From the NCBI GenBank assembly GCA_902601865.1, contig CACKOX010000009.1, positions 1-51,822 of the forward strand: a stretch of DNA of 51,822 nucleotides, in the 5' to 3' direction. Source of the stretch: an uncultured Alphaproteobacteria bacterium. Its GTDB lineage: Bacteria > Pseudomonadota > Alphaproteobacteria > HIMB59. Of this stretch, positions 1 through 7,521 are shown one piece after another. The translations under genes were made by a program, and so were the position numbers. Under the pieces are notes generated by a model, which searched no databases, was not told where the DNA came from, and worked only from the letters and a program-made list of their open reading frames with translations. Every line of letters starts with the position of its first letter. Position 1 is the stretch's first letter.

Positions 1-572
1 ATGGACTTCCAATTTTCAAATCCTAGTCGCTGAGCTAAGGGGGCGTAAATTAGTAAAGTCTCATTACTAACTCTTTTTCTTTTTTCAACATCTTTAAAAT
101 AATGAATTGTTTTTATGTTGTGCAACCTATCTGCTAATTTAATAATTAAAACTCTTATATCTTTTGCAGTTGAAATAAGAAGTTTTCTAAAATTTTCTGC
201 TTCTTTTTCTGATCTTGTTGTTTTTTTTTCCTCTAAAAAATCAATTTTAGTTAAACCATCCACTAAATTTGTTATACTGGGACCAAAGTTTTCTTTTAAT
301 TCTAATTTTGAAAATTTTGTATCTTCAATTACATCGTGGAGTAAGCCTGTAATAACTGTTTCTGTATCTAATTTTAGTTCAATGAGCGACTTACAAACCT
401 CGTATGGATGTATTATATATGGGTCTCCAGAAGCACGAAATTGATCTTTATGGGATGTTTCTGCTACCTCTATTGCTTTAACAAATAAATTCTCATTAAA
501 ATTTTTATCATAGGATTGTAATGCTGACTTAAAATCGCTGTAACTATCATTGAAATAGCTGGTTTGGAACAT
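1..572 (-). CDS. rsh: RelA/SpoT-family (p)ppGpp synthetase/hydrolase, C-terminus cut off by the window edge
   Basis: About 190 N-terminal codons of a stringent-response enzyme are present; the frame is still open at base 1, so the gene is partial. The ATG at 572 begins an HD hydrolase domain: His41 in a stretch ending Asp50-Pro51, HP at 55-56, and the HD-VIEDT motif at 79-85. This is the (p)ppGpp pyrophosphohydrolase metal site. The last visible residues (NETLLIYAPLAQRLG) match the family segment that leads into the synthetase domain. The synthetase, TGS and ACT domains lie outside, so synthetase competence cannot be judged. It follows rpoZ by 29 bases on the same strand, the usual rpoZ-spoT pairing, and is probably co-transcribed. 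Alphaproteobacteria normally carry one bifunctional Rsh, hence the symbol. Confidence 0.93.
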   Translation of the reverse strand, partial: MFQTSYFNDSYSDFKSALQSYDKNFNENLFVKAIEVAETSHKDQFRASGDPYIIHPYEVCKSLIELKLDTETVITGLLHDVIEDTKFSKLELKENFGPSITNLVDGLTKIDFLEEKKTTRSEKEAENFRKLLISTAKDIRVLIIKLADRLHNIKTIHYFKDVEKRKRVSNETLLIYAPLAQRLGFENWKS

Positions 573-601
573 CAGCTAAAATAATAAACTAAATTGAACT
601 T

Positions 602-868
602 TTAATCTTCAAGAAGATGATCTTCGTTTTCTTCTTCTTTTTCCTGAACCAGTTGGTAGCTTTTAATAATATCTTCTTTGACATCCCCTACACTGATTTT
701 CTCATCAGCTATTTCTCTTAAAGCTATTACTGTGCTTTTGTCATTATCTAATGGAACTTGTGCTTCATTGCCAGCGTTTAGGACCTTAGCCCTATGTGAA
801 GCCAATAATACTAAATCGAAAAGACTATCAACGTTTTTAGTACAATCTTCTACTGTAACTCTTGCCAT
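602..868 (-). CDS. rpoZ: DNA-directed RNA polymerase subunit omega
   Basis: 88 residues, normal for omega, the small subunit that binds the beta' C-terminus and helps RNA polymerase assemble. It opens with MARVTVEDC, followed by the [13 protein letters not shown] pattern (here [15 protein letters not shown]), the family hallmark, and ends in a run of acidic residues. It lies just upstream of rsh on the same strand, as in many proteobacteria where omega and the ppGpp enzyme share an operon. The ATG at 868 is the only sensible start, and a -10-like TATAAA sits 6 bases before it (see the promoter entry). Confidence 0.95.
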   Translation of the reverse strand: MARVTVEDCTKNVDSLFDLVLLASHRAKVLNAGNEAQVPLDNDKSTVIALREIADEKISVGDVKEDIIKSYQLVQEKEEENEDHLLED

Positions 869-874
869 GTGAGG

Positions 875-903
875 TTTATATGAAAAAGTAGATGAAAATA
901 CAA
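875..903 (-). promoter_or_regulatory. candidate rpoZ-rsh promoter with almost no leader
   Basis: Read on the minus strand: TTGTAT (903-898), a 17-base spacer, TATAAA (880-875), then 6 bases to the rpoZ ATG at 868. This would place the transcript start at or next to the A of ATG. The -35 matches the consensus at only 3 of 6 positions, and such hexamers are common by chance in A+T-rich DNA. Prediction only. Confidence 0.35.
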
Positions 904-911
904 GAGAATTA

Positions 912-1349
912 TTATTTCTTTATAATTCTTTGTTTTTTCCTGTCCCACTCCCTTTGCTTAATAGTCTCTCTTTTATCATATTTCTTTTTACCCACTCCTA
1001 CTCCAAATCTCACCTTTGCTAGACCTTTGTCATTAAAAAATATCTCCATAGGAACTGCTGTAAAACCTTTAGTAGTTAACATACCAAGAATTTTTTTTAT
1101 TTCTCTTTTATTTAAAAGGAGTTTTTTTATTGATCTAGTTTTCTTTTTTAGGTCGAAATTCTTGTCTCTGGAGATAATTTCAAAGTTATTTATATAAATT
1201 TCACCTTTTTGTTCGTTTATAAAACTTGATTGAATAGAAGCTTTCCCGTTTCTTAAGGGTTTGACCTCATTGCTTTCAAGAACAATACCAGCTACGTAGG
1301 TCTCTTTTATTTCATAATCAAATTTTGCTCTACGATTTTGAATAGACAA
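912..1349 (-). CDS. smpB: SsrA-binding protein SmpB (trans-translation)
   Basis: 145 residues. SmpB binds tmRNA and brings it to stalled ribosomes. Family signs: N-terminal [20 protein letters not shown], then [14 protein letters not shown] (usual form TEVKSLRxGKxNI), and a C-terminal basic tail rich in [18 protein letters not shown] that mimics the codon-anticodon helix. The start is TTG at 1349, touching the dapA stop (TAA at 1352-1350), so translation is probably coupled to dapA. dapA-smpB adjacency is typical of Alphaproteobacteria. The tmRNA gene itself is not in this window. Confidence 0.94.
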   Translation of the reverse strand: MSIQNRRAKFDYEIKETYVAGIVLESNEVKPLRNGKASIQSSFINEQKGEIYINNFEIISRDKNFDLKKKTRSIKKLLLNKREIKKILGMLTTKGFTAVPMEIFFNDKGLAKVRFGVGVGKKKYDKRETIKQREWDRKKQRIIKK

Positions 1350-2222
1350 TTAGATAAAATTTAAATCTTTAATTGTTTTTCTTACTTGCTTTTTTGTTTC
1401 AGGACTAAGCTCATACAGAGGCTCTCTAATGTCGGCTTTACATTTACCCATTAAAGAAAGTGCATACTTTGCTGGTGTGGGGTTAGGTTCAGCAAATAAT
1501 ATTTTTGATAAAGATGCCAACCTTAAGTTTACTTTATCAAATTCTTTATAATTCTTTTTTTGCCAATAATAGTGCAGCATCGATGTTAATTTTGGCGCAA
1601 CATTAGCTGTTACTGATATACAACCATGACCACCTTGAGCAAGAAATCCAGCTATTGTTCCATCTTCACCTGATAAATAATTAAAATCTTTTTTCATAAA
1701 AGTTCTCATTATCAAAGGTCTGGACATGTCATTAGAAGCATCCTTTATACCAACGATGTTTGATATTTTATTAAGTTGTTTGAAACTATCAAAAGACAGA
1801 TCTACTATTGATCTTCCAGGTATATTGTAAATAAGTTGTTTTAAAGGAGATACTTTTGCTATTTTTTTAAAATGATTTATAAGGCCTGTCTGGTTTGGCT
1901 TATTGTAATATGGTGTAACTACTAATCCGTAGTTTGCCCCAGCCTTATATGCGTGTTTGGTAAATTCAATTGCCTCTTTAGTAGAGTTAGATCCCGTTCC
2001 AGCAATTACAGGTATTTTTTTTGAAGCTACTTTAATTGCAAATTCAACCAATTGCATATGTTCATCGTGAGAGAGTGTTGGAGACTCACCAGTAGTTCCA
2101 CAAACTGTAACTCCAGAAATTCCACTTTTAATCTGCCATTTTAAAAGATGTTCGAAACTGTCGTAATCAACTTCTCCATTTGAAAAAGGAGTAATTATTG
2201 CTGGTATAGATCCTTTGAGCAT
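1350..2222 (-). CDS. dapA: 4-hydroxy-tetrahydrodipicolinate synthase
   Basis: 290 residues, the normal length of this TIM-barrel enzyme. It condenses pyruvate with aspartate semialdehyde, the first committed step to diaminopimelate and lysine. Visible active-site elements: GTTGE at 42-46, YYNKP around 105-109, Tyr132 in YNIPGR, and the Schiff-base Lys160 in VGIKDAS. It lies downstream of tRNA-Ser and directly upstream of smpB. The ATG start at 2222 fits the family N-terminus (MLKGSIPAIITPF). The lytic transglycosylase often found next to dapA in Alphaproteobacteria is not here. Confidence 0.96.
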   Translation of the reverse strand: MLKGSIPAIITPFSNGEVDYDSFEHLLKWQIKSGISGVTVCGTTGESPTLSHDEHMQLVEFAIKVASKKIPVIAGTGSNSTKEAIEFTKHAYKAGANYGLVVTPYYNKPNQTGLINHFKKIAKVSPLKQLIYNIPGRSIVDLSFDSFKQLNKISNIVGIKDASNDMSRPLIMRTFMKKDFNYLSGEDGTIAGFLAQGGHGCISVTANVAPKLTSMLHYYWQKKNYKEFDKVNLRLASLSKILFAEPNPTPAKYALSLMGKCKADIREPLYELSPETKKQVRKTIKDLNFI

Positions 2223-2267
2223 TCTTATTTTTTACTATTTTTCTAACAAATATATAGGTTTTTTTTA

Positions 2268-2359
2268 TGGCGGAGAGAGAGGGATTCGAACCCTCGGTAC
2301 AACTTGCGTCGTACGGCGGTTTAGCAAACCGCTGGTTTCAGCCACTCACCCACCTCTCC
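2268..2359 (-). tRNA. tRNA-Ser (anticodon GCU)
   Basis: Class II tRNA of 92 bases with encoded CCA. The acceptor GGAGAGG pairs with TCTCTCC (one G-U), discriminator G73, then CCA at 2270-2268. The anticodon arm has GCGG pairing with CCGC around a loop containing GCT, reading AGC/AGU serine codons. A long variable arm (CGTACGACGCAAGTTGTACCG) forms a stem. The T arm is GAGGG-TTCGAAT-CCCTC. A G73 discriminator and long variable arm are serine identity features. Confidence 0.96.
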
Positions 2360-2400
2360 TTAGGCATATTTATAGCCAAAATAGTAGCCGAAATATAGTC

Positions 2401-2423
2401 AAATAAAAAGAATTGTCATTCTT
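2401..2423 (-). terminator. weak intrinsic-terminator-like hairpin after gatB
   Basis: Read on the minus strand, AAGAAT-GACA-ATTCTT forms a 6-bp stem with a 4-base loop (2423-2408), followed by TTTATTT. It begins 28 bases past the gatB stop and lies between gatB and tRNA-Ser. The stem has only one G-C pair per side, so stability is low. It is the only terminator-like structure I noticed in the window. Confidence 0.3.
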
Positions 2424-2450
2424 AAAATTTATATAAGTATTGAATGATAG

Positions 2451-3887
2451 TTAATTCTTGAGTCTTTCAAGTAAAATTTTATTAATTAATTTTGGATTGC
2501 CTTTTCCTTTTGTTGCTTTTAAGCATTTGCCCACAAAATATCCTAAAACCCTATCAGAGCCACCTTGAAATTTTGAAATATTTTCCTCTTCTCCTACTAG
2601 AGCTTCATCTATAATTTTTTCTAATTCACCCGAGTCTGAGACTTGCTCAAGACCTAATTCTTTTACAATATCAGATGGTTTGCCTTGACCATTTAAAACT
2701 TTCGGTAAAATTTCTTTGCCAGCTTTATTTGAAATTACATCATCTGAAACAAGTTTAAGAAGATCTGTAATCTCTTTAGTTTTTTCATTTAAACTAGATA
2801 CTTCTAAATTATTTTCTTTGATAAAAGCAAATATATCTCCGACCAACCAAGCTGCAATAAATTTTGGTTTTACATCTGTTTCAGAAATCATTTTTTCAAA
2901 CAAAATAGCATTTTGCTTTTCAACAGTGATAATTTTAGCAATATCTTTATCAACATTATAATCTTTAATAAATTTATCTAACTTAGCTTGAGGTAATTCT
3001 CCAACTGATGTCTTTACTTTATCGATTTGATCTTGAGTTAAATTTACAGGTAATAAATCAGGGTCAGGAAAGTAACGATAATCATGTGAAAATTCCTTAC
3101 TTCTCATTGCTCTAGTCTCACCTGTGCTTGTATCAAATAACATCGTATTTTGCTCAATTTTACCGCCGCTTTCAATAACATCTACCTGTCTTTTAAATTC
3201 ATATTCAATAGCTTGCCTTATAAATTTGAATGAGTTTAAATTTTTAATTTCGCATCTAGTGCCAAGCTCTCCACCTTTTTTACGAACAGACAAATTAACA
3301 TCAGCTCTCAAGGAGCCCTCTTGCATATTTCCATCACATACGTCAATATACATGAGCACTTGTCTCAAAGAGGACATGTAACTCACTACCTCCTCTGCTG
3401 ATGATAAATCGGGATATGAAACTATCTCTAAAAGCGGTGTACCAACTCTGTTAAGGTCTATAAAACTAAATTTTGGGTCAATATCATGAATGCTTTTACC
3501 TGCATCTTGCTCTAGATGAGCTCTTTCAATTCTAATTTTTTTTTGATTTCCTTCATTATCAATATTTATAAATCCCTCAGTTAATATAGGGAATTCAAAC
3601 TGACTAATTTGATAACCTTGAGGTAAATCTGGATAAAAGTAATTTTTTCTTTCAAATACAGAATATTTATTGATTTTAAAATTCAATGCAAAGCCAGTTT
3701 TTATTGCCATTTCAATACAAGCAAAATTCATAACTGGAAGCATTCCGGGCATACCAGAGTCTATGAAATTTACATTCTCATTAGGCTCAGATCCAAATTG
3801 ATTTGGTGAGGATGAAAATAACTTAGATGAAGTGTTAAGTTGAGCATGAACTTCAAGTCCAATAACCATTTCCCAATTATTGCCCAT
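2451..3887 (-). CDS. gatB: Asp-tRNA(Asn)/Glu-tRNA(Gln) amidotransferase subunit B
   Basis: 478 residues, full length. GatB binds the mischarged tRNA and supplies the kinase/amidotransferase site that turns Asp-tRNA-Asn or Glu-tRNA-Gln into the amide form, using ammonia channelled from GatA. Visible: the start WEMVIGLEVHAQL, the YFYPDLPQGYQISQ signature, ERAHLEQDAGKS, FSHDYRYFPDPDL, and a C-terminal YqeY-like helical domain rich in Lys with the ending FVGKCLKATKGKGNPKLIN. Last gene of gatC-gatA-gatB; its ATG at 3887 overlaps the gatA stop by 11 bases. Confidence 0.97.
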   Translation of the reverse strand: MGNNWEMVIGLEVHAQLNTSSKLFSSSPNQFGSEPNENVNFIDSGMPGMLPVMNFACIEMAIKTGFALNFKINKYSVFERKNYFYPDLPQGYQISQFEFPILTEGFINIDNEGNQKKIRIERAHLEQDAGKSIHDIDPKFSFIDLNRVGTPLLEIVSYPDLSSAEEVVSYMSSLRQVLMYIDVCDGNMQEGSLRADVNLSVRKKGGELGTRCEIKNLNSFKFIRQAIEYEFKRQVDVIESGGKIEQNTMLFDTSTGETRAMRSKEFSHDYRYFPDPDLLPVNLTQDQIDKVKTSVGELPQAKLDKFIKDYNVDKDIAKIITVEKQNAILFEKMISETDVKPKFIAAWLVGDIFAFIKENNLEVSSLNEKTKEITDLLKLVSDDVISNKAGKEILPKVLNGQGKPSDIVKELGLEQVSDSGELEKIIDEALVGEEENISKFQGGSDRVLGYFVGKCLKATKGKGNPKLINKILLERLKN

Positions 3888-5322
3888 TGAAATTTAATTC
3901 CTTTTCTGCAAGTGCAGCTATCTGTAATAGTTTTTTTTCTTCAAAATAATTTCCTATAAACTGAATACCTAATGGGAGGCCATTTGTACTTAAACCTGAA
4001 GGTATAGATATTCCAGGAAGGCCCGCAAGACTTGTAGGAACTGTATAAATGTCATTTTTATACATAGATATTGGATCAAGTTTATCCCCTATCTTAAATG
4101 CCTCATTTGGTGTCGTAGGTGTTAATATAAAGTCAACATCATTAAAAATTCTTTGAAAATCATCTTTAATCAAACGTCTCACTTTTTGAGCCTGTCTATA
4201 GTAAGCATCATAATAACCGGCTGACAATACATAAGCTCCTATGAGGATTCTTCTAGTAACTTCGTCTCCAAATCCTTTTGTTCTTGAATTCAAATAAATA
4301 TCGTCAAGACTTTTGCCATCTTCTCTTACTCCATAGCGTATTCCATCATATCTAGCTAAGTTTGATGATGCTTCAGCAGGTGCTAGTATGTAATAAGTTG
4401 AAAGAGCATATTCAGTAGTCTTAAACTCTACATCTACAAATTCTACATTATGTTTAATAAGTGCTTTTTTTGTATTTTCAATTTGACTTAAAATATCTCC
4501 ACTAACATCCTTAAGGTAATCAGATGGAATACCAATTTTAATTTTTTGATCTAATTTGTCATTAATGCCAATAGAATAGTCTTCTCTAACATGGTTTGAG
4601 CTTGTAGTGTCATTAAAATCATGTTTGTTTATTGAATTCAAAATTAGAGCAGCATCCTCAACAGAGTTAGTGAGAGGGCCCGCCTGATCTAAACTGGATG
4701 CAAAAGCAACAATTCCCCATCTAGAACAAGATCCAAATGTAGGTTTTAAGCCAACTATTCCGCACAAGCTAGCTGGTTGTCTAATTGATCCGCCAGTATC
4801 TGTTCCCATTGATGCCACGCAAGTGCCCTCAGCCACAGCAGCAGCAGATCCACCTGAAGAGCCACCAGGTACAAGATCATCAGTTGGAACATTTTTATTT
4901 TTCCATGGATTTTTGACTGGGCCAAAAAAACTAGTCTCATTCGAGGAACCCATTGCAAATTCATCACAATTATTTTTTCCAATAAAAATTGAACCGTCAT
5001 CTAATAGTTTTTGCGTTACAAAAGATTCGTAATTAGGAGTAAAATTGCTAAGAATTTTAGATGAGGCCGTAGTTCTAATACCCTTTGTGCAAAACAAATC
5101 TTTAATGCCTAGAGGAATACCATCCAAAGGCAATGGATTTCCATTTTCATATCTTTTTTGAGACTCTTTAATTGATAGAATATTATTCTCTTTATCCAAC
5201 AATAAGTTAAAGCTATTAGTTTTACTCGATTTAGCTTTTATTAAAAACTCATCATAAAGTTCTTCAACACTTATTTTTTTATCTCTAAGAGAATCTTTAA
5301 TTTGACTAATTGAACTTTTCAC
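3877..5322 (-). CDS. gatA: Asp-tRNA(Asn)/Glu-tRNA(Gln) amidotransferase subunit A (glutaminase)
   Basis: 481 residues. An amidase-signature enzyme that releases ammonia from glutamine for transfer in GatB. The Lys-Ser-Ser triad is intact: Lys74 (GIKDLFCTKG), Ser155 (GGSSGGSA) and Ser179 (TDTGGSIRQPAS). The start is GTG at 5322, directly after the gatC TAA, and the 3' end overlaps gatB by 11 bases. The three subunits are therefore a tightly coupled operon in stoichiometric order. Nothing is missing compared with the family. Confidence 0.97.
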   Translation of the reverse strand: MKSSISQIKDSLRDKKISVEELYDEFLIKAKSSKTNSFNLLLDKENNILSIKESQKRYENGNPLPLDGIPLGIKDLFCTKGIRTTASSKILSNFTPNYESFVTQKLLDDGSIFIGKNNCDEFAMGSSNETSFFGPVKNPWKNKNVPTDDLVPGGSSGGSAAAVAEGTCVASMGTDTGGSIRQPASLCGIVGLKPTFGSCSRWGIVAFASSLDQAGPLTNSVEDAALILNSINKHDFNDTTSSNHVREDYSIGINDKLDQKIKIGIPSDYLKDVSGDILSQIENTKKALIKHNVEFVDVEFKTTEYALSTYYILAPAEASSNLARYDGIRYGVREDGKSLDDIYLNSRTKGFGDEVTRRILIGAYVLSAGYYDAYYRQAQKVRRLIKDDFQRIFNDVDFILTPTTPNEAFKIGDKLDPISMYKNDIYTVPTSLAGLPGISIPSGLSTNGLPLGIQFIGNYFEEKKLLQIAALAEKELNFNGQ

Positions 5323-5604
5323 TTACTCAACTACTTTGGGGACTTTAAAAAAATTCTGAGCTCTCTCTGGAGCATTACTTAATACGTCGTCAACAGAATT
5401 ACTCTTATTTATTTCATCTTTTCTAATCGATACTGTTTTTTCTGTAACATTGTGTAAAGGTTCTGTCTCACTAGTGTCAATCATTTTGAGATTATCTACC
5501 CATTTGATTATATCTTTTAAGGAATTGGCATAAAATTCCTCTTTTTCATGTGGTAATTTTAGCTTTGCTAAATAAGAAATTCTTTTAATATCTATATCAC
5601 TCAT
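5323..5604 (-). CDS. gatC: Asp-tRNA(Asn)/Glu-tRNA(Gln) amidotransferase subunit C
   Basis: 93 residues from the ATG at 5604. GatC is the small belt that holds GatA and GatB together. It shows the family pattern: DIDIKRISYLAKLKLPHEKEEFYANSLKDII, and the C-terminal part with SNAPERAQNFFKVPKVVE. An in-frame ATG exists upstream at 5643, but its 13 extra residues are not family-like and would overlap ruvX; 5604 is preferred. Only base 5605 separates this start from the divergent ruvX start. Confidence 0.93.
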   Translation of the reverse strand: MSDIDIKRISYLAKLKLPHEKEEFYANSLKDIIKWVDNLKMIDTSETEPLHNVTEKTVSIRKDEINKSNSVDDVLSNAPERAQNFFKVPKVVE

Positions 5605-5605
5605 A

Positions 5606-6052
5606 ATGGTCGTCGATACTATATCAGATTTTCTTCTAAGCAATAATTATACCAAAAAATTTATTGCTATAGATTTTGGATTAAAACATATTGGAATAGC
5701 AATAAGCGATCCATCTAATATTATTTCTATTCCATATGGAACTTTTAGCGAGAAATTATTATTTGAAAATATTGAAGAGATTATTACTAATGAAAATATT
5801 CACGGTATTATAATTGGTAAGCCATATCATCTTGATGGTTCTATATCAGAAATGGTTAAAAATGTTGAAAAATTCTCACAGAATTTAGAAAATATCGTGT
5901 CTTGCCCAATTTTGTTTATTGATGAGAGATTGAGCAGTAAACCCTATAAATCAATAAGAAAATCAGAAAAAACAAATATTCATGAAAAGAGTGCGTGTTT
6001 AATACTTGATGATTTTCTAACTTTGTATAGAAACTCCCCTAGTGGCAAATAG
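5606..6052 (+). CDS. ruvX: Holliday-junction resolvase-like RuvX/YqgF
   Basis: 148 residues with an RNase H-like fold, usually annotated as putative Holliday junction resolvase and linked to pre-16S rRNA 5' processing. Visible: FIAIDFGLKHIGIAISD (first catalytic Asp), GIIIGKPYHLDGS, FIDERLSS (DER motif) and a final HEKSACLILDDFL where the last catalytic Asp is expected. About 18 residues precede the first beta strand, as is common in alphaproteobacterial homologues, so the ATG at 5606 is plausible. First gene of ruvX-pyrB-plsY-topA; its 3' end overlaps pyrB by 11 bases. Confidence 0.9.
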   Translation: MVVDTISDFLLSNNYTKKFIAIDFGLKHIGIAISDPSNIISIPYGTFSEKLLFENIEEIITNENIHGIIIGKPYHLDGSISEMVKNVEKFSQNLENIVSCPILFIDERLSSKPYKSIRKSEKTNIHEKSACLILDDFLTLYRNSPSGK

Positions 6053-6935
6053 AAAGATCACTTCCATAGACGATCTGTCAGCTAAAGATATTCAATCAAT
6101 TGCTGAGAAAGCTATAAAATTTAAGAACTCAAAAAAAAGAATTTTGGAAAATAAACCAAAAAATATTTTTAACTTATTTTTAGAGCCCTCTACGAGAACA
6201 ACAATTAGTTTTGAGCTAGCTTCTAAAAACCTAGGCTATAATTCAATTAATATAAATTTTGAAAAGAGTTCATTGTCTAAAGGTGAGTCTTTTAATGACA
6301 CAATGGATACTTTAATGAGTATGAAACCAGATGTATTAATTATAAGAGATAAAAATAATTTTTCACCTATGGAAATAGGAAAGAGAAGTAAGATACCTGT
6401 AATAAATGCTGGAGATGGAACTAATGAACATCCTACACAAGCGCTCCTAGATTATTGTGTTATAAGAGAAATTTTTAAGAAGAAAAAAATTAAAATAGGT
6501 ATATGTGGAGATATAAAACACAGCAGAGTGGCTCATTCAAATATTAAGCTTCTTTCTAAATTAGGATATGAAATACATATAATTGCTCCTACATATTTTT
6601 TAGATAGGAAGGATTTAAAAAAAATTAATAATAAAATTATTTTTCATAAAAATCTTAACTCTCTTAAAGAGCTTGATATCTTAATGATGCTAAGAGTTCA
6701 AAAGGAGAGAATTCCTAAGGGTGCAAAAAATATGATGAGTTCCTTTAAAAAAGAGTTTTGTTTACAAAATAAACACCTATTGAATAAGCCTTACTTGATG
6801 CACCCAGGCCCTGTAAATAGAAATATAGAAATTAGCGATGATGTTTTAGATAATTACCCTAAATCCTTAATTTTAAAACAAGTTGAAATGGGAGTTTTTC
6901 TTAGAATGGCTTGTTTACAGTATATCCTTAAGTAA
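6042..6935 (+). CDS. pyrB: aspartate carbamoyltransferase catalytic subunit
   Basis: 297 residues. Transfers carbamoyl phosphate onto aspartate, the committed step of pyrimidine synthesis. Carbamoyl-phosphate site: LEPSTRTTISFE (S-T-R-T) and HPTQALLDY. Aspartate site: MMLRVQKER and LMHPGPVNRN. The start is GTG at 6042 inside the end of ruvX. No regulatory pyrI is nearby, and pyrC, which usually follows pyrB in this alphaproteobacterial cluster, is absent. The stop overlaps the plsY ATG by one base (TAATG). Confidence 0.95.
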   Translation: MANRKITSIDDLSAKDIQSIAEKAIKFKNSKKRILENKPKNIFNLFLEPSTRTTISFELASKNLGYNSININFEKSSLSKGESFNDTMDTLMSMKPDVLIIRDKNNFSPMEIGKRSKIPVINAGDGTNEHPTQALLDYCVIREIFKKKKIKIGICGDIKHSRVAHSNIKLLSKLGYEIHIIAPTYFLDRKDLKKINNKIIFHKNLNSLKELDILMMLRVQKERIPKGAKNMMSSFKKEFCLQNKHLLNKPYLMHPGPVNRNIEISDDVLDNYPKSLILKQVEMGVFLRMACLQYILK

Positions 6936-7519
6936 TGTTTTTAGAATTATCTTTTGCTTATTTAGTGGGCTCTATTCCCTTTGGTAAATTGTTAACGAAA
7001 TTTTTAACCAACAAAGATATCACTCAAACAGGATCAGGTAATATTGGCGCTACGAATGTATATAGAAGCGTATCAAAAAAAGCTGGAGTTGCTGTTCTTT
7101 TGTTGGATGGTATTAAACCTATAATTGTTTTATTAGCTATTTTATACATTAGCCCTGAATATTTCTTTGAATATAAATATTTGATTTTTCTTTTTTCTAT
7201 AATTGGACATATCTTTCCAATTTGGCTTAATTTTAAGGGAGGAAAAGGTGTTGCTTGTTATTTTGGTGGAAATTTATTTTTGTTTCCTGCTCCAACTATT
7301 TTAGCAATGATCATATGGTTTTTTACGGTAAAACTCAGTAAGCTCTCATCTCTCGGTGCTCTTTTATCAATATTTCTTTTGACAATTTATCAATTAGTTT
7401 TTATTTATGGCAACTTAGAAAAAGGATTAGTATTTGTAATTTTTCTTTTAATATTTTTTAAACATAATTCAAATATTAAAAGATTAATAAAAGGCGAAGA
7501 AAATAAAATAAATTTATAG
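6935..7519 (+). CDS. plsY: acyl-phosphate:glycerol-3-phosphate acyltransferase
   Basis: 194 residues, a polytopic inner-membrane enzyme with about five hydrophobic segments. It makes lysophosphatidic acid from acyl phosphate and glycerol-3-phosphate. Conserved blocks: GSIPFGKL near residue 12, GSGNIGATNVYR (glycerol-phosphate loop) and HIFPIWLNFKGGKGVACYFG (GGKGVA motif). The PlsX partner is not in the window. The ATG at 6935 overlaps the pyrB stop, and topA follows after 2 bases. In other Alphaproteobacteria dprA usually lies between plsY and topA; here it does not. Confidence 0.95.
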   Translation: MFLELSFAYLVGSIPFGKLLTKFLTNKDITQTGSGNIGATNVYRSVSKKAGVAVLLLDGIKPIIVLLAILYISPEYFFEYKYLIFLFSIIGHIFPIWLNFKGGKGVACYFGGNLFLFPAPTILAMIIWFFTVKLSKLSSLGALLSIFLLTIYQLVFIYGNLEKGLVFVIFLLIFFKHNSNIKRLIKGEENKINL

Positions 7520-7521
7520 TT

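Noticed and set aside
1-3. ATG at the first base of the window on the plus strand
   Set aside because: Chance; the region encodes rsh on the minus strand and no plus-strand frame there makes a family-like protein.
602-625. Repeated ATCTTC/GAAGAT hairpin-like sequence at the end of rpoZ
   Set aside because: Loops of only 1-2 bases and no following T tract; explained by the acidic C-terminal codons (Glu/Asp/His/Leu) of omega.
2215-2406. A 63-residue plus-strand open frame across tRNA-Ser
   Set aside because: It is the complement of the tRNA gene and flanks; such frames arise commonly over tRNA-Ser and encode no known protein.
5605-5643. Upstream ATG at 5643 as the gatC start
   Set aside because: The 13 added residues do not resemble GatC and would overlap the ruvX coding start; the ATG at 5604 matches the family N-terminus.
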